Below, one piece after another: positions 8,566 to 16,234 of a stretch of DNA of 38,031 nt; positions within the stretch are counted from its first letter, which is position 1, and each line of letters opens with the position of its first letter. The notes beneath the pieces were generated by a model. It searched no databases, was not told the origin of the DNA, and saw only the letters and a list, made by a program, of their open reading frames with translations. The position numbers and the translations under genes were made by a program. Source of the DNA: Oscillospiraceae bacterium (lineage in GTDB: Bacteria > Bacillota > Clostridia > Oscillospirales > Acutalibacteraceae); NCBI GenBank assembly GCA_003526845.1, contig DPVM01000009.1, positions 1-38,031 on the forward strand, given 5' to 3'.

Positions 8566-9342
8566 ATGACAGTAGTTATAACGGGTGCATCAAGCGGTAT
8601 TGGAAAAGAAACAGCAATGGCATTTTTGAAAAACGGCGACAAAGTATATTGCCTGAGCCGCCGTCCTTGCGATTTAAACGGAATAATCAATATAAAGTGC
8701 GATATAACCGATGAAAATCAAGTCAAATCTGCATTTGAAGAGATTGAAACAATCGATTTGCTTATAAACAATGCGGGCTTTGGAATTTCGGGCGCTGTTG
8801 AATACACAGAGCTTTCCGAAATGAAATCGCAATTCGAGTTGAATTTTTTTGCACAAATCTGCGTTACGCAATGCGCTCTGCAAAAACTTAAGCAATCAAA
8901 GGGCAAAGTTATTTTTGTATCATCAGCTGCATCAGTATTTTCAATTCCGTTTCAATCATTTTATTCTGCAACCAAAGCATCAATTGAATCTTTAACAGCA
9001 GCATTGAGAAATGAGCTGAAAATGTTTGGCGTGCAGGTCGGCTGTGTAAGGCTCGGCGACATAAAGACAGGATTTACGGCTGCGCGTGAAAAAAGTTTTA
9101 AAGGCGATGAAGCATACAATGGTATGATTTCGCGCAGTGTAAGCGTGATGGAGAAGGACGAAACAAACGGTATGCCTCCGAGTGCAGTTGCCAAAACGAT
9201 AATGAAAATATCATCAAAGAAAAATCTTCCGCTTGTGACAACAGTCGGCGCACAGTATAAATTTTTGTGTTTCCTTTCAAAGATATTGCCGAGTGGAATA
9301 GTAAATAAGCTTGTAGGCTCAATTTATATGCCAAAAAAATAA
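8566..9342 (+). CDS. short-chain dehydrogenase/reductase
   Basis: A 258-residue classical SDR, an NAD(P)-dependent alcohol/ketone oxidoreductase with a Rossmann fold. The cofactor loop TGASSGIGKE is at 6-15, the structural NNAG motif is present, the catalytic serine lies in VSSAAS, and the Y-x-x-x-K pair is in FYSATKASIES. Substrate cannot be read from sequence. The start has an AAAGGAAAG ribosome site. It sits immediately after the nfnAB terminator with no evident own promoter, so expression may come from read-through. A hairpin shared with the convergent gene ends it. Confidence 0.88.
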   Translation: MTVVITGASSGIGKETAMAFLKNGDKVYCLSRRPCDLNGIINIKCDITDENQVKSAFEEIETIDLLINNAGFGISGAVEYTELSEMKSQFELNFFAQICVTQCALQKLKQSKGKVIFVSSAASVFSIPFQSFYSATKASIESLTAALRNELKMFGVQVGCVRLGDIKTGFTAAREKSFKGDEAYNGMISRSVSVMEKDETNGMPPSAVAKTIMKISSKKNLPLVTTVGAQYKFLCFLSKILPSGIVNKLVGSIYMPKK

Positions 9343-9352
9343 CATGATATAC

Positions 9353-9386
9353 AAAAAGAGAAATGAGAATTGACTCATTTCTCTCT
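9353..9386. terminator. bidirectional terminator between convergent genes
   Basis: GAGAAATGAG (9358-9367) pairs with CTCATTTCTC (9374-9383), flanked by an A-run on the left and a T-run on the right, so it can stop both the SDR gene (plus) and the nucleotidyltransferase gene (minus). The stop codon of the minus-strand gene lies inside the stem. Confidence 0.75.
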
Positions 9387-10538
9387 TTTTATTGTATTTA
9401 ATAATTCTGCCTGAATTTTAGGCAATTCGTTGCTTTGAAAAATTTGAGCAGTCGTTTTTGCAGTATGTTTACGCCGCTTAAAAACCGCATCAAATATTCT
9501 GTTTAAATAAGCAAGCGGTATAAATAAACTGCGCTTTCTCGAATAATCATAATATGCTCTGACATATTCGGCGGGCGGAAAAATCCATTTAAAAAGAGCT
9601 TTTAGTTTGCCAAAAGCTCCTACCCTGCCGTCGGAATTTTTTGCGACAAGATAACCGCCGAGATTGCTTTGCTCAAGCCCAAAAACTCCGCCGTCGAGCA
9701 TTACACGTTCAAACATAAAAAGTGTATTTTCATCAAGTTGAATTTTACTTTCAATCGGTGTGTCAAACCACAAATTGCAAAGAGCGAGTATAATTTTTGC
9801 CGTATATTCAATGCCTGCATTTTTGCAAAGTACGAGGAATTTTGCCTCGTTAAAACTATCAATGTTGCGAATAAAAGCATCAATATCCGCAAACATTCTC
9901 ACTCCTGCACCCGTATATGCCAAATGTTTGCAAAGGTGACAAAGGATATAGAGCAAATGGTTATAATCATCAAGTGAATATTCACATCCGTTCACTGTGC
10001 AGTATAAAAAAATATCATCAAAATACTCATTATTGACATCGGCATCTCGGTGCATTTCGATATCGCAGCCGTCGATTTCAAAGGTCTTTGTATAATAATC
10101 ATCATGGACTAATCTAACGCCCTGATTAATCAATACGGCAATATCGTCATCAAATGAGTTTGAGCGAAGAATAATGTCTATATCGCCGCTGGTCCTAAGT
10201 TGCGGAATCGGATAGAAATTGCTTAAAACCGCACCCTTAACAATTATATAATCAACGTCGTTGTCATTTAAAACGTTTTTAATTTTATCAAGCGCACTGC
10301 GTTTCTTGTCATAATCAAGCAGAGTCAAACCGAGCTGTTGATTAAACGCGGAGCGTATTTCACCCGACGGCTGATACTCCTTTTGTAACAGCTTTGCCGT
10401 TTGAGTGATAATTGCTGTCATATTATGAATTGATGAAAGCTTGTATATTCCCTGCCAATCGTAATTCTTGTTTTTGGGAGTTTTACCGTTTAAAAAGCAG
10501 TTAAGGAGGTATAAAAATTGTGATTTATCATCAGTCAT
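9375..10538 (-). CDS. nucleotidyltransferase-family protein (NTP_transf_5-like)
   Basis: A 387-residue member of the uncharacterised nucleotidyltransferase family typified by PF14907. The core is visible at about residues 98-128: a K-G-x-x-L motif (YIIVKGAVLSNFYPI), then RTSGDIDIILRS with the metal-binding D-x-D pair, and a downstream CDIEMHRD that could give the third acid. Known relatives are often near capsule or teichoic-acid genes, but no such genes are here. The substrate is unknown. It has an excellent AGGAGGT ribosome site and starts 21 bases after the MFS gene, so it is probably co-transcribed with it. The last codons lie in the terminator stem. Confidence 0.75.
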   Translation of the reverse strand: MTDDKSQFLYLLNCFLNGKTPKNKNYDWQGIYKLSSIHNMTAIITQTAKLLQKEYQPSGEIRSAFNQQLGLTLLDYDKKRSALDKIKNVLNDNDVDYIIVKGAVLSNFYPIPQLRTSGDIDIILRSNSFDDDIAVLINQGVRLVHDDYYTKTFEIDGCDIEMHRDADVNNEYFDDIFLYCTVNGCEYSLDDYNHLLYILCHLCKHLAYTGAGVRMFADIDAFIRNIDSFNEAKFLVLCKNAGIEYTAKIILALCNLWFDTPIESKIQLDENTLFMFERVMLDGGVFGLEQSNLGGYLVAKNSDGRVGAFGKLKALFKWIFPPAEYVRAYYDYSRKRSLFIPLAYLNRIFDAVFKRRKHTAKTTAQIFQSNELPKIQAELLNTIKREK

Positions 10539-10559
10539 AATTTATACCTCCTTGTTTTT

Positions 10560-11909
10560 TTATTTATTGTTTTTAAGATTTTCCATTAATTCGTTATGAT
10601 AATCGTTTTGCTTATTGCGGACAATTTTTGACGGAATAAAGCAGAAAAGCAAAATCACAGCCGCACCGAGGAACAACTCCATCGGGTAAACAATATTATT
10701 TTCAGACACGCCCTTGTTAGCCGCGTTAATGATAACCTGTGCCACTATCGGACCGATAATCATGGGAATGAGAACATACATAACCATTCGACAGCCTTGG
10801 AACAAGCCCTCCTTGCCCTGTGGTATGTAATCGCGATATGATGCGGTGAAAAGACCTGCCATAACAAGGCTGACGCCGATAACAAGTATGCCTCCGATAA
10901 TCAAAATCGCAATTTCTGCTTTTTCATTTTTGTCGACAAAAAACTTTGCGCTCCAAATTATGATACAGCCGATTATTCCGGCAATGATAGTCGGATAATA
11001 AAAATGCTTTTTGCCGCATTTATCCATAGCGGTTGAAACAATAACCGAAACAACTGCGGCAACAACCATAATTATGCCGATTGGGATTATGTAGTTCTTG
11101 ATTTTGAGCGTTCCCTCAACTATGTTAAACAAATAGTTTACATAAACCTGATACGCAATCGCAGACACCATATTGCCGGAAAGGCAGATATAGAGCATTT
11201 TATTTTGCTTAATCGTGGACGGTTTAAGCGAATAGATAAAATCGGAGAAAAAAGATGTATCCGATTTAGGTTTAATGCCCTCCTTATCTCGCATAATGAA
11301 CAATCCTAACGCACCGCCGACGGTCGGTATGATGCCCATTATCAAAAAGAACTTTTGCCAATCGGAGACTGTGGCGTTGTTATTTGTGAGCGAATCAAAT
11401 CCGCCGAATACAATCGCAAGCGCAACAAGAGGCATAATTGCAAGTATAGTGTCAACCTTTGCTCTGTTTGCCGTGTTCGTGACATCCGTTATCCATGTAT
11501 TAAAAGCGGCATCATTACTGATTGAGCCTATGACGGACATAATGCAGTCCATCACAACAACAAGAATAACAACAGGCAAAACCTTTTCTTTGGTAGGTTG
11601 CATAGGAACAAGCGAAAATGCGGCAATTGTAAATCCCCAAATCACATAGCCCCAACAAATGAACACTTTCCGTTTGCCGCGTCTGTCACACAGCGCGCCA
11701 CCGATAAGCGTTGAAAGCGTCGCAAACACGGCAGACCACGCAACAAGCAAGGTTGTCGCATAAGGTGCTTTGGTAATTTCGTTTTGCATAAAGCGAGAAA
11801 AATACATATTCTCGACAACCCACGCAACTTGACCGATAATTCCGAAAAGAAAAACCGAAACCCATATGCGCGACGAAAGCTTGCCGAGTTTTTTTGAATC
11901 GTTGCTCAT
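10560..11909 (-). CDS. MFS transporter
   Basis: A major facilitator superfamily permease of 449 residues with about 12 hydrophobic segments. A typical motif A loop, GALCDRRGKRKVF, lies between helices 2 and 3, and a second basic loop, DKCGKKHFYYP, lies between helices 8 and 9. The substrate is unknown. I placed the start at the ATG at 11909 (MSNDSKKLGK), with GGGG a few bases upstream. The longer reading frame would run back through the FTR-like gene and adds residues without membrane character. It lies ten bases after that gene's stop and upstream of the nucleotidyltransferase gene, forming a three-gene operon. Confidence 0.85.
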   Translation of the reverse strand: MSNDSKKLGKLSSRIWVSVFLFGIIGQVAWVVENMYFSRFMQNEITKAPYATTLLVAWSAVFATLSTLIGGALCDRRGKRKVFICWGYVIWGFTIAAFSLVPMQPTKEKVLPVVILVVVMDCIMSVIGSISNDAAFNTWITDVTNTANRAKVDTILAIMPLVALAIVFGGFDSLTNNNATVSDWQKFFLIMGIIPTVGGALGLFIMRDKEGIKPKSDTSFFSDFIYSLKPSTIKQNKMLYICLSGNMVSAIAYQVYVNYLFNIVEGTLKIKNYIIPIGIIMVVAAVVSVIVSTAMDKCGKKHFYYPTIIAGIIGCIIIWSAKFFVDKNEKAEIAILIIGGILVIGVSLVMAGLFTASYRDYIPQGKEGLFQGCRMVMYVLIPMIIGPIVAQVIINAANKGVSENNIVYPMELFLGAAVILLFCFIPSKIVRNKQNDYHNELMENLKNNK

Positions 11910-11919
11910 AAAAACGCCC

Positions 11920-12117
11920 CTATTTTTCTTTATAATACAAGTGACAATGGCAAAATCCCTCATAATCGGGATCGGCGATTTGTTCACGAAATTCTTTGCA
12001 GATACATAAATTATCTTCGCTTTCAACAAGTCGGCATGGACAATATCCGCCTTTTGCAATCATCGAGGCATAAATTTTGTCTGCAATTTTTTTATTTGGA
12101 TTTCTGTATATTTTCAT
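11920..12117 (-). CDS. ferredoxin:thioredoxin reductase catalytic-chain-like protein
   Basis: A 65-residue protein with six cysteines in three C-x-C pairs: C26-P-C28, C38-I-C40 and C56-H-C58, with the recognisable CPCR, CxCKEFR and CHCHLYY contexts. This is the pattern of the FTR catalytic chain, in which a 4Fe-4S cluster next to a redox disulfide passes electrons from ferredoxin to thioredoxin-like partners. It is much shorter than plant-type FTR catalytic chains (about 110 aa) and the spacing between pairs differs (x9 and x15), as in small bacterial and archaeal homologues. The ribosome site is GGTGA. It is first in an operon with the MFS and nucleotidyltransferase genes; no thioredoxin gene is nearby. 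Confidence 0.82.
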   Translation of the reverse strand: MKIYRNPNKKIADKIYASMIAKGGYCPCRLVESEDNLCICKEFREQIADPDYEGFCHCHLYYKEK

Positions 12118-12149
12118 AAAAAGTCACCAATAAAATAATTTATGTAATT

Positions 12150-12179
12150 ATTATAACAAAAAAGCAGTTGAATAATCAA
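12150..12179 (-). promoter_or_regulatory. candidate promoter of the FTR-MFS-nucleotidyltransferase operon
   Basis: TTGATT (12179-12174, minus), an 18-base spacer and TATAAT (12155-12150). The -35 falls within the loop and 3' arm of the preceding terminator, so the site is tightly packed and less certain. Confidence 0.45.
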
Positions 12180-12189
12180 CTGCTTTTAT
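12158..12189 (-). terminator. terminator of the ArsB/NhaD-type transporter gene
   Basis: A perfect 12-bp stem, 12160-12171 with 12176-12187 (AAAAGCAGTTGA), an ATAA loop and a T-run on the minus strand, eight bases after the stop. Confidence 0.85.
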
Positions 12190-12196
12190 CACCTTT

Positions 12197-13576
12197 TTAT
12201 AAATATCTCGCAAAGAGTATAGCCGTGGACATTACCAAAACTATTATCGTTGCCGGAACAGCTTTGACGCAATATTTGCCCCAGCCGATTTTATAGCCAT
12301 GTTTTGCGGCAACAGATGTGCCGACAACATTTGCCGAAGCACCGATAGGAGTTGCCGAGCCGCCGATGTCGGTACCGATTGACAAAGCCCATGCAAGCGT
12401 TTGAATTGAAATACCCGACGCACCCGCAAGTCCGCTGATAACGGGAACCATTGTAGCCGCAAACGGAATGTTATCAACAAATGCGCTTGCAACCGCCGAT
12501 ACCCAAATGATTATAGCGACCATAATATATGCGTTGCCGCCGCTTATATGCTCGATAAACGATGCAATAAGTTTTAACACACCGGTTTGCTCAAGGCCGC
12601 CGACGACAACAAAAAGTCCGATGAAGAACAAAAGTGTTTTATAGTCGACCTTTTTAAGCATCTCGCCGATATGTTTAGGCGCGGTAACAAGAGTAAGGAA
12701 CGCAATGAAAACGCCGATGGTTGCAACAGTTAGCCCTGTTTGTGCGTGGGTTACGAGAAGCACGACAGCACATGCAAAAATAACACAGCTTATAATAAAA
12801 CCTTTAAAATCAAGAATTGCTGTTTTAGGTTCGGGCAAATCGTCGGGATTAACGGCATTGCTTTCCGGCTTTAAATCCTTTTTGAAAACAAGAAGGAAAT
12901 AGAAAACAATAACAATAAGAGAAATACCTGCGATAAGGCCTGTATTTGTAAGGAAATCGCCGAATGTCAAGCCGAGCGATGTACCAATGATGATGTTAGG
13001 CGGATCGCCGCACATTGTTGCCGAACCACCGAGATTTGCACAGAAAATCTCCGACAAAATCATTGGCACGGGGTTAAATTTAAGCAATTGTGCAAGCTCA
13101 ATAGTAACAGCAGCAAGGAAAAGAATAACCGTAATGCTGTCTATAAACATTGAGAGCACCGCACTCATTACCATAAATACAATAAATATCGGAACAACCT
13201 TGTATTTAACGAGCTTTGCAAGGCGCATACACAGCCAGCGGAAAAATCCGACTCTTGCCATACCCTCAACCATAACCATCATACCGGCTATGAATATAAT
13301 CGTAGCCCAGTTGATGCCCGATGATTCTTCGGACGCCTGCCCGCTTTCATACCAAAAATTTGTTGTAAAAATATTTTTTACATTAAGTGTGTCTAATATT
13401 GCACTGCCTGCAGCAGAAAAATCGTGGTTACAAACGCCGAGACCGATTACAAAAACGCCGAGAATAGTTACAAGAGCCGCAACCAATGTTACGATGTGCC
13501 TTTCAACCTTTTCGGAAATAATCAGACCGAACATAATCACAAATATAGCTACGGCAATAATTTGAGCAACTGCCAT
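12197..13576 (-). CDS. ArsB/NhaD/SLC13-type anion or Na+/H+ transporter
   Basis: A 459-residue polytopic membrane protein of the ion transporter superfamily. Two halves are each rich in membrane segments and contain re-entrant motifs of the family: CANLGGSATMCGDPPNIIIG in the first half and SIGTDIGGSATPIGASANVV in the second. A DNIPFAATM motif of the NhaD/ArsB type precedes the second. The ion carried (sodium, arsenite or a dicarboxylate) cannot be decided from this. No arsenic genes are nearby, which argues against a dedicated ArsB. It is monocistronic, with a GGAGG ribosome site, its own promoter and its own terminator. Confidence 0.85.
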   Translation of the reverse strand: MAVAQIIAVAIFVIMFGLIISEKVERHIVTLVAALVTILGVFVIGLGVCNHDFSAAGSAILDTLNVKNIFTTNFWYESGQASEESSGINWATIIFIAGMMVMVEGMARVGFFRWLCMRLAKLVKYKVVPIFIVFMVMSAVLSMFIDSITVILFLAAVTIELAQLLKFNPVPMILSEIFCANLGGSATMCGDPPNIIIGTSLGLTFGDFLTNTGLIAGISLIVIVFYFLLVFKKDLKPESNAVNPDDLPEPKTAILDFKGFIISCVIFACAVVLLVTHAQTGLTVATIGVFIAFLTLVTAPKHIGEMLKKVDYKTLLFFIGLFVVVGGLEQTGVLKLIASFIEHISGGNAYIMVAIIIWVSAVASAFVDNIPFAATMVPVISGLAGASGISIQTLAWALSIGTDIGGSATPIGASANVVGTSVAAKHGYKIGWGKYCVKAVPATIIVLVMSTAILFARYL

Positions 13577-13608
13577 AATATTTGCCTCCGTTTAAAAAAC
13601 TAAAGTAT

Positions 13609-13637
13609 AGAATAGCACAATATTATGTATTTTTCAA
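13609..13637 (-). promoter_or_regulatory. promoter of the ArsB/NhaD-type transporter gene
   Basis: TTGAAA (13637-13632, minus), a 17-base spacer and TATTCT (13614-13609), about 33 bases before the start codon. Confidence 0.55.
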
Positions 13638-13681
13638 GCAATATCGACACAAGTTATACATTTTTTAGAAAGTGTAATTAT

Positions 13682-13724
13682 AATAAAAAGCGAATACCGC
13701 ACAATATAAAATCGTGCGGTATTC
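13682..13724 (-). terminator. terminator of the gdhA remnant
   Basis: A perfect 11-bp GC-containing stem, GAATACCGCAC (13692-13702) with 13714-13724, followed on the minus strand by GCTTTTTATT. It lies 27 bases after the TAA of the remnant and looks fully functional. Confidence 0.85.
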
Positions 13725-13751
13725 AAAGAGAGAAAAAAGATAAAAAACTGA

Positions 13752-13893
13752 TTAATAAATGCCCTGCTCCATCATAGCTTCTGCAACTTTTTCAAGCGAA
13801 CGGAAAAACTTCTTTAACACACTGAATGTATTCAAGCTTGGCACTGTCGCGGCGTTCGACGGATTTAATTACATTTTCAATGTATTCACTCAT
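13752..13893 (-). pseudogene. gdhA: gdhA remnant: both ends of glutamate dehydrogenase with the middle deleted
   Basis: From the ATG at 13893, with an AAAGGGAG ribosome site, the frame reads MSEYIENVIKSVERRDSAKL and on to IQCVKEV. This looks like the N-terminus of hexameric NADP-type glutamate dehydrogenase. It then meets a TGA at 13794-13792. In the neighbouring frame the sequence continues FRSLEKVAEAMMEQGIY and stops with TAA at 13754-13752, which resembles the extreme GdhA C-terminus. Removing one T from the TTTTT run joins the two into a 46-codon frame. A normal GdhA has about 445 residues, so roughly 400 codons appear to have been lost, probably across a short similarity between the SLEPV-type N-terminal and GFEKV-type C-terminal segments. 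Promoter, ribosome site and terminator are intact. A genuine small peptide or an assembly artefact remains possible. Confidence 0.72.
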
Positions 13894-13922
13894 CTTACAA
13901 ACTCCCTTTTATATTAGTGTAT

Positions 13923-13972
13923 GGTGAGTCACCGCTCACCTTTAACATAACATTTTGTTGTGCATTTGTCAA
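13923..13972 (-). promoter_or_regulatory. intact gdhA promoter and 5' leader hairpin
   Basis: Consensus TTGACA (13972-13967, minus), a 17-base spacer and TATGTT (13949-13944). The transcript would begin at or next to a small hairpin, GGTGAG-CGGTGA-CTCACC (13940-13923), which could stabilise the 5' end or bind a regulator. Confidence 0.75.
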
Positions 13973-14021
13973 CATATTTTTTCTGATTTTGCAGTATTCT
14001 TATACAGTTTTACTCATTGAG

Positions 14022-14053
14022 ATAAAAAAATAAAGACGCAATCGCGTCTTTAT
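14022..14053 (-). terminator. terminator of the FliB-family gene
   Basis: A perfect 10-bp stem, ATAAAGACGC (14030-14039) with 14044-14053, a four-base loop and a run of T on the minus strand, starting six bases after the stop. Confidence 0.85.
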
Positions 14054-14058
14054 CCTAC

Positions 14059-15027
14059 TTATATATTATTTAAGCGTTTTTTCAGGCTTTCGACAGAAAG
14101 GCAGTCGGCTGTTTTCAGGAGTTTTTTGTATCTGTCCATATTATACTGCGAATGCTCCGTTTCCTTTGACCAAAGGTGAATTGTCCAGCTGTTCTCGCCG
14201 AAATATGTATTAATCAATACACCTACAACAGCCATTTTTACCTTTGATAACACATCGTTGTCATAAACACCCTGCAAAAAGTATTTATAAACAAAATATG
14301 CGGCTATGTTTTCGTTGTACTCGGCATTTGTTATTGATTTTTCGGTGTGATTTGCAACCTTTTCCTGCCATTCGGGGTTAATAAGCTCGGGATTTTTGAA
14401 AACATCGAAAAAGTCAATATCATCGCCGCCCTCTCTGTATTCTCCGAGTTGTTTTTGAGTTTCGACGCCCAAGTCAAGCAATTGTGACAGCCGTTGTGCA
14501 ATAGAAACGGAATCATCCTCGAGCAAATCAAAAGCAAGATTTCTCGCTTTTATCAGGGTAAAATATGTCATTGCGTCAATATCGTTCATTTGCGGCAGTT
14601 CGTCTGTTACTTCGGTTTCGAAACGAAGATGCCCCTTTAAACCGTACATCATATCGGAAGCAACTGGGCAAGAAAATGAAATGCCGATTTCACGCGTTGA
14701 ACCGTAATCATAAATGAAGCGCGGAAATGTGCGGCAAGTAAACGGAGTATGCTCGCCACCGACAGCAATGTGCATATCGCAGAGATTTTCGTCATTCAAA
14801 AACGGGCATCTTTTTTTCGGTGCAAGGTGAAAAATAGTATTATCAAACTCATCCTTATCAAGCACGCTGTCGATTCGCTGCTTAATTTCGAGGCTTTTAT
14901 CGAGCGAGGCGTAATATTTTAGCGAATCGGAGTCGGCGTCGACCTCCCATCCCTGACAGCACGAATCGGGGCACGCACCGGCAATACATTTAAAATCTTT
15001 ATAATATATAGGCTTTACAATCTTCAT
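14059..15027 (-). CDS. FliB-family (lysine N-methylase-like) cysteine-rich protein
   Basis: A 322-residue protein matching the FliB family, named for flagellin lysine-N-methylase. The N-terminus carries the characteristic cysteine cluster C14, C19, C23, C24 (CIAGACPDSCCQGW), then C74, C83 and C98 (KKRCPF, NLCDMH, FTCRTFPR) and C120 (SFSCPV), a set expected to bind metal or an Fe-S cluster. The C-terminal half is helical. No flagellar gene is in the window, and family members are common in non-motile Clostridia, so methylation of flagellin is unlikely here; the real substrate is unknown. It overlaps the upstream CYTH gene by 29 bases, so the two are coupled. The start has only a weak ribosome site (TTGGA). 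Confidence 0.82.
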   Translation of the reverse strand: MKIVKPIYYKDFKCIAGACPDSCCQGWEVDADSDSLKYYASLDKSLEIKQRIDSVLDKDEFDNTIFHLAPKKRCPFLNDENLCDMHIAVGGEHTPFTCRTFPRFIYDYGSTREIGISFSCPVASDMMYGLKGHLRFETEVTDELPQMNDIDAMTYFTLIKARNLAFDLLEDDSVSIAQRLSQLLDLGVETQKQLGEYREGGDDIDFFDVFKNPELINPEWQEKVANHTEKSITNAEYNENIAAYFVYKYFLQGVYDNDVLSKVKMAVVGVLINTYFGENSWTIHLWSKETEHSQYNMDRYKKLLKTADCLSVESLKKRLNNI

Positions 15028-15823
15028 AATTATTCCAATCTATTGTAGACAAAAAATTATTTTTATACATTTTATCGTTTGAAACATCCTTTATTACGCT
15101 GATTTCAGGCGGCAATAAAATTTGTGTGTCTTCGTTCGGAATTTCGAGTTCAATAAGTGCTCTGTCGCTCCAAAAAGGGAATGTGTCAAGCTCGAAATAT
15201 TGTGATTTATACAAAATGCAATATCTGTTTTTTACAATTTTGTTTTTGCTCGGGTCGGCAAGTTTTAAAAGTTCATTATATTGCGGTTCGGTGATTATGT
15301 TCTCATATTCAAAGCATTTTTCGTTATTGATGCGGATTTTAAGCGTTTCAAAGCACTGAAAAACGCCGTTTGCTCCCCTTTTTCTTATGCGATGCGAGCC
15401 GGTGTCTGAAATCAAATAAACCTGCTCAATATCGGTTTTGAAAATCTTGTATTTTGAAAGTGCGGAAATATTCGGCATTTTTATCAAATACTTTTTTTCA
15501 AGTTCAATATTTTCGCTAATACAGTTGATTTCACGTTCAATATTATTAAGAGCATTTTTGCTGTCAATAAACCTGAAATGAGGATGACCCACCCAATAGT
15601 CAAGGAAGGTCTCTGTTTGATTTTCGATTTTTCCGATATAAAAAACGGCGTCATAGTTCGCCCAAAAATCAATCAAATTTATATTTGAGTTAATTTGGTC
15701 CGATGAGCTGTAAACAGGTATAAAACAAAACTTATCGCCATACTGTTTGTTTAAAATCAAAAACATTTTTTCAATCTGCATTTTATCTGAGCCCGTAAGG
15801 GCAATTTGTGTTATATCGCTCAT
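14999..15823 (-). CDS. CYTH-domain (triphosphate tunnel) protein with degenerate N-terminal NTPase half
   Basis: A 274-residue protein. Residues from about 106 on fit a CYTH/triphosphate-tunnel domain: the ExExK-like start IELEKKYLIK, a basic strand SHRIRKRG at 143-150, NRYCILYKSQYFELDTF and the acidic ALIELEI strand. Residues 1-100 resemble the AAA_28-type ATPase that precedes CYTH in related proteins, with YDAVFYIGKIEN and the tell-tale YWVGHPHFRFID intact. However, the N-terminal P-loop is replaced by ALTGSDKMQIEKM and the domain is far shorter than usual. ATP binding by this half is therefore unlikely. Start at 15823 with AAGGTGA. Substrate (polyphosphate, triphosphate or cyclic nucleotide) unknown. 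It is coupled to the FliB-family gene. Confidence 0.75.
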   Translation of the reverse strand: MSDITQIALTGSDKMQIEKMFLILNKQYGDKFCFIPVYSSSDQINSNINLIDFWANYDAVFYIGKIENQTETFLDYWVGHPHFRFIDSKNALNNIEREINCISENIELEKKYLIKMPNISALSKYKIFKTDIEQVYLISDTGSHRIRKRGANGVFQCFETLKIRINNEKCFEYENIITEPQYNELLKLADPSKNKIVKNRYCILYKSQYFELDTFPFWSDRALIELEIPNEDTQILLPPEISVIKDVSNDKMYKNNFLSTIDWNNYEDCKAYIL

Positions 15824-15852
15824 TAAATCACCTTGTATATTATAAAATAACA

Positions 15853-15884
15853 ATGCCCGAAAGTAAAGGGATACTTTCGGGCAT
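15853..15884 (-). terminator. terminator after hypA
   Basis: A perfect 13-bp stem, ATGCCCGAAAGTA (15853-15865) with 15872-15884, three bases after the hypA stop. The following minus-strand sequence, TTGTTATTTTAT, is T-rich but not a clean run. Confidence 0.7.
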
Positions 15885-15887
15885 CTG

Positions 15888-16229
15888 TCAAACTTCTATT
15901 TCTTTTATGTTAAACTCGTTTCCACGCAGAAGATAAGTTTCCTCGCTGCCGCAGTACGGACATATTTTGCCGTGTTCAACGGTTGAATATGTTTTGTTGC
16001 AACTTTCGCACAAAGTTATTGCATCTATTCGCTCAATAAGCAGTTCGCAATCCGTGAGCATTTCGTGCTTTTGCGCCGCCCATTTCCAAACATCAAGCAA
16101 ATATTCAGGAATAACGGTGGAAACTTCACCGATTTCAACCGTCACCGAATGAATGTGAGAAACATTGTTATGTTTTGCAACATCCTCAACCGCATCAATA
16201 ACATAGAATACAACTCCAAGCTCATGCAT
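15888..16229 (-). CDS. hypA: HypA/HybF hydrogenase nickel-insertion protein
   Basis: A 113-residue HypA, which delivers nickel during [NiFe]-hydrogenase (or urease) maturation. The N-terminal nickel motif M1-H2-E3 is intact. A zinc site is formed by C74-x2-C77 and C90-x2-C93. Full family length. It starts five bases after the stop of the 957-residue flavoprotein gene. The best ribosome-site-like sequence (AAAGG) is 13 bases away, inside that gene, so translation is probably coupled. No other hyp gene or hydrogenase subunit is in the window, which makes the pairing with an oxidoreductase notable. Confidence 0.9.
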   Translation of the reverse strand: MHELGVVFYVIDAVEDVAKHNNVSHIHSVTVEIGEVSTVIPEYLLDVWKWAAQKHEMLTDCELLIERIDAITLCESCNKTYSTVEHGKICPYCGSEETYLLRGNEFNIKEIEV

Positions 16230-16234
16230 AGGGT

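Noticed and set aside
13792..13893. A stand-alone 33-residue ORF starting at 13893.
   Set aside because: The next-frame sequence continues into a GdhA-like C-terminus, so a frameshifted remnant explains the locus better; the small-peptide option is kept as an alternative.
14059..15027. The FliB-family gene as evidence of flagella.
   Set aside because: No flagellar gene is in the window and the family is widespread in non-motile Clostridia.
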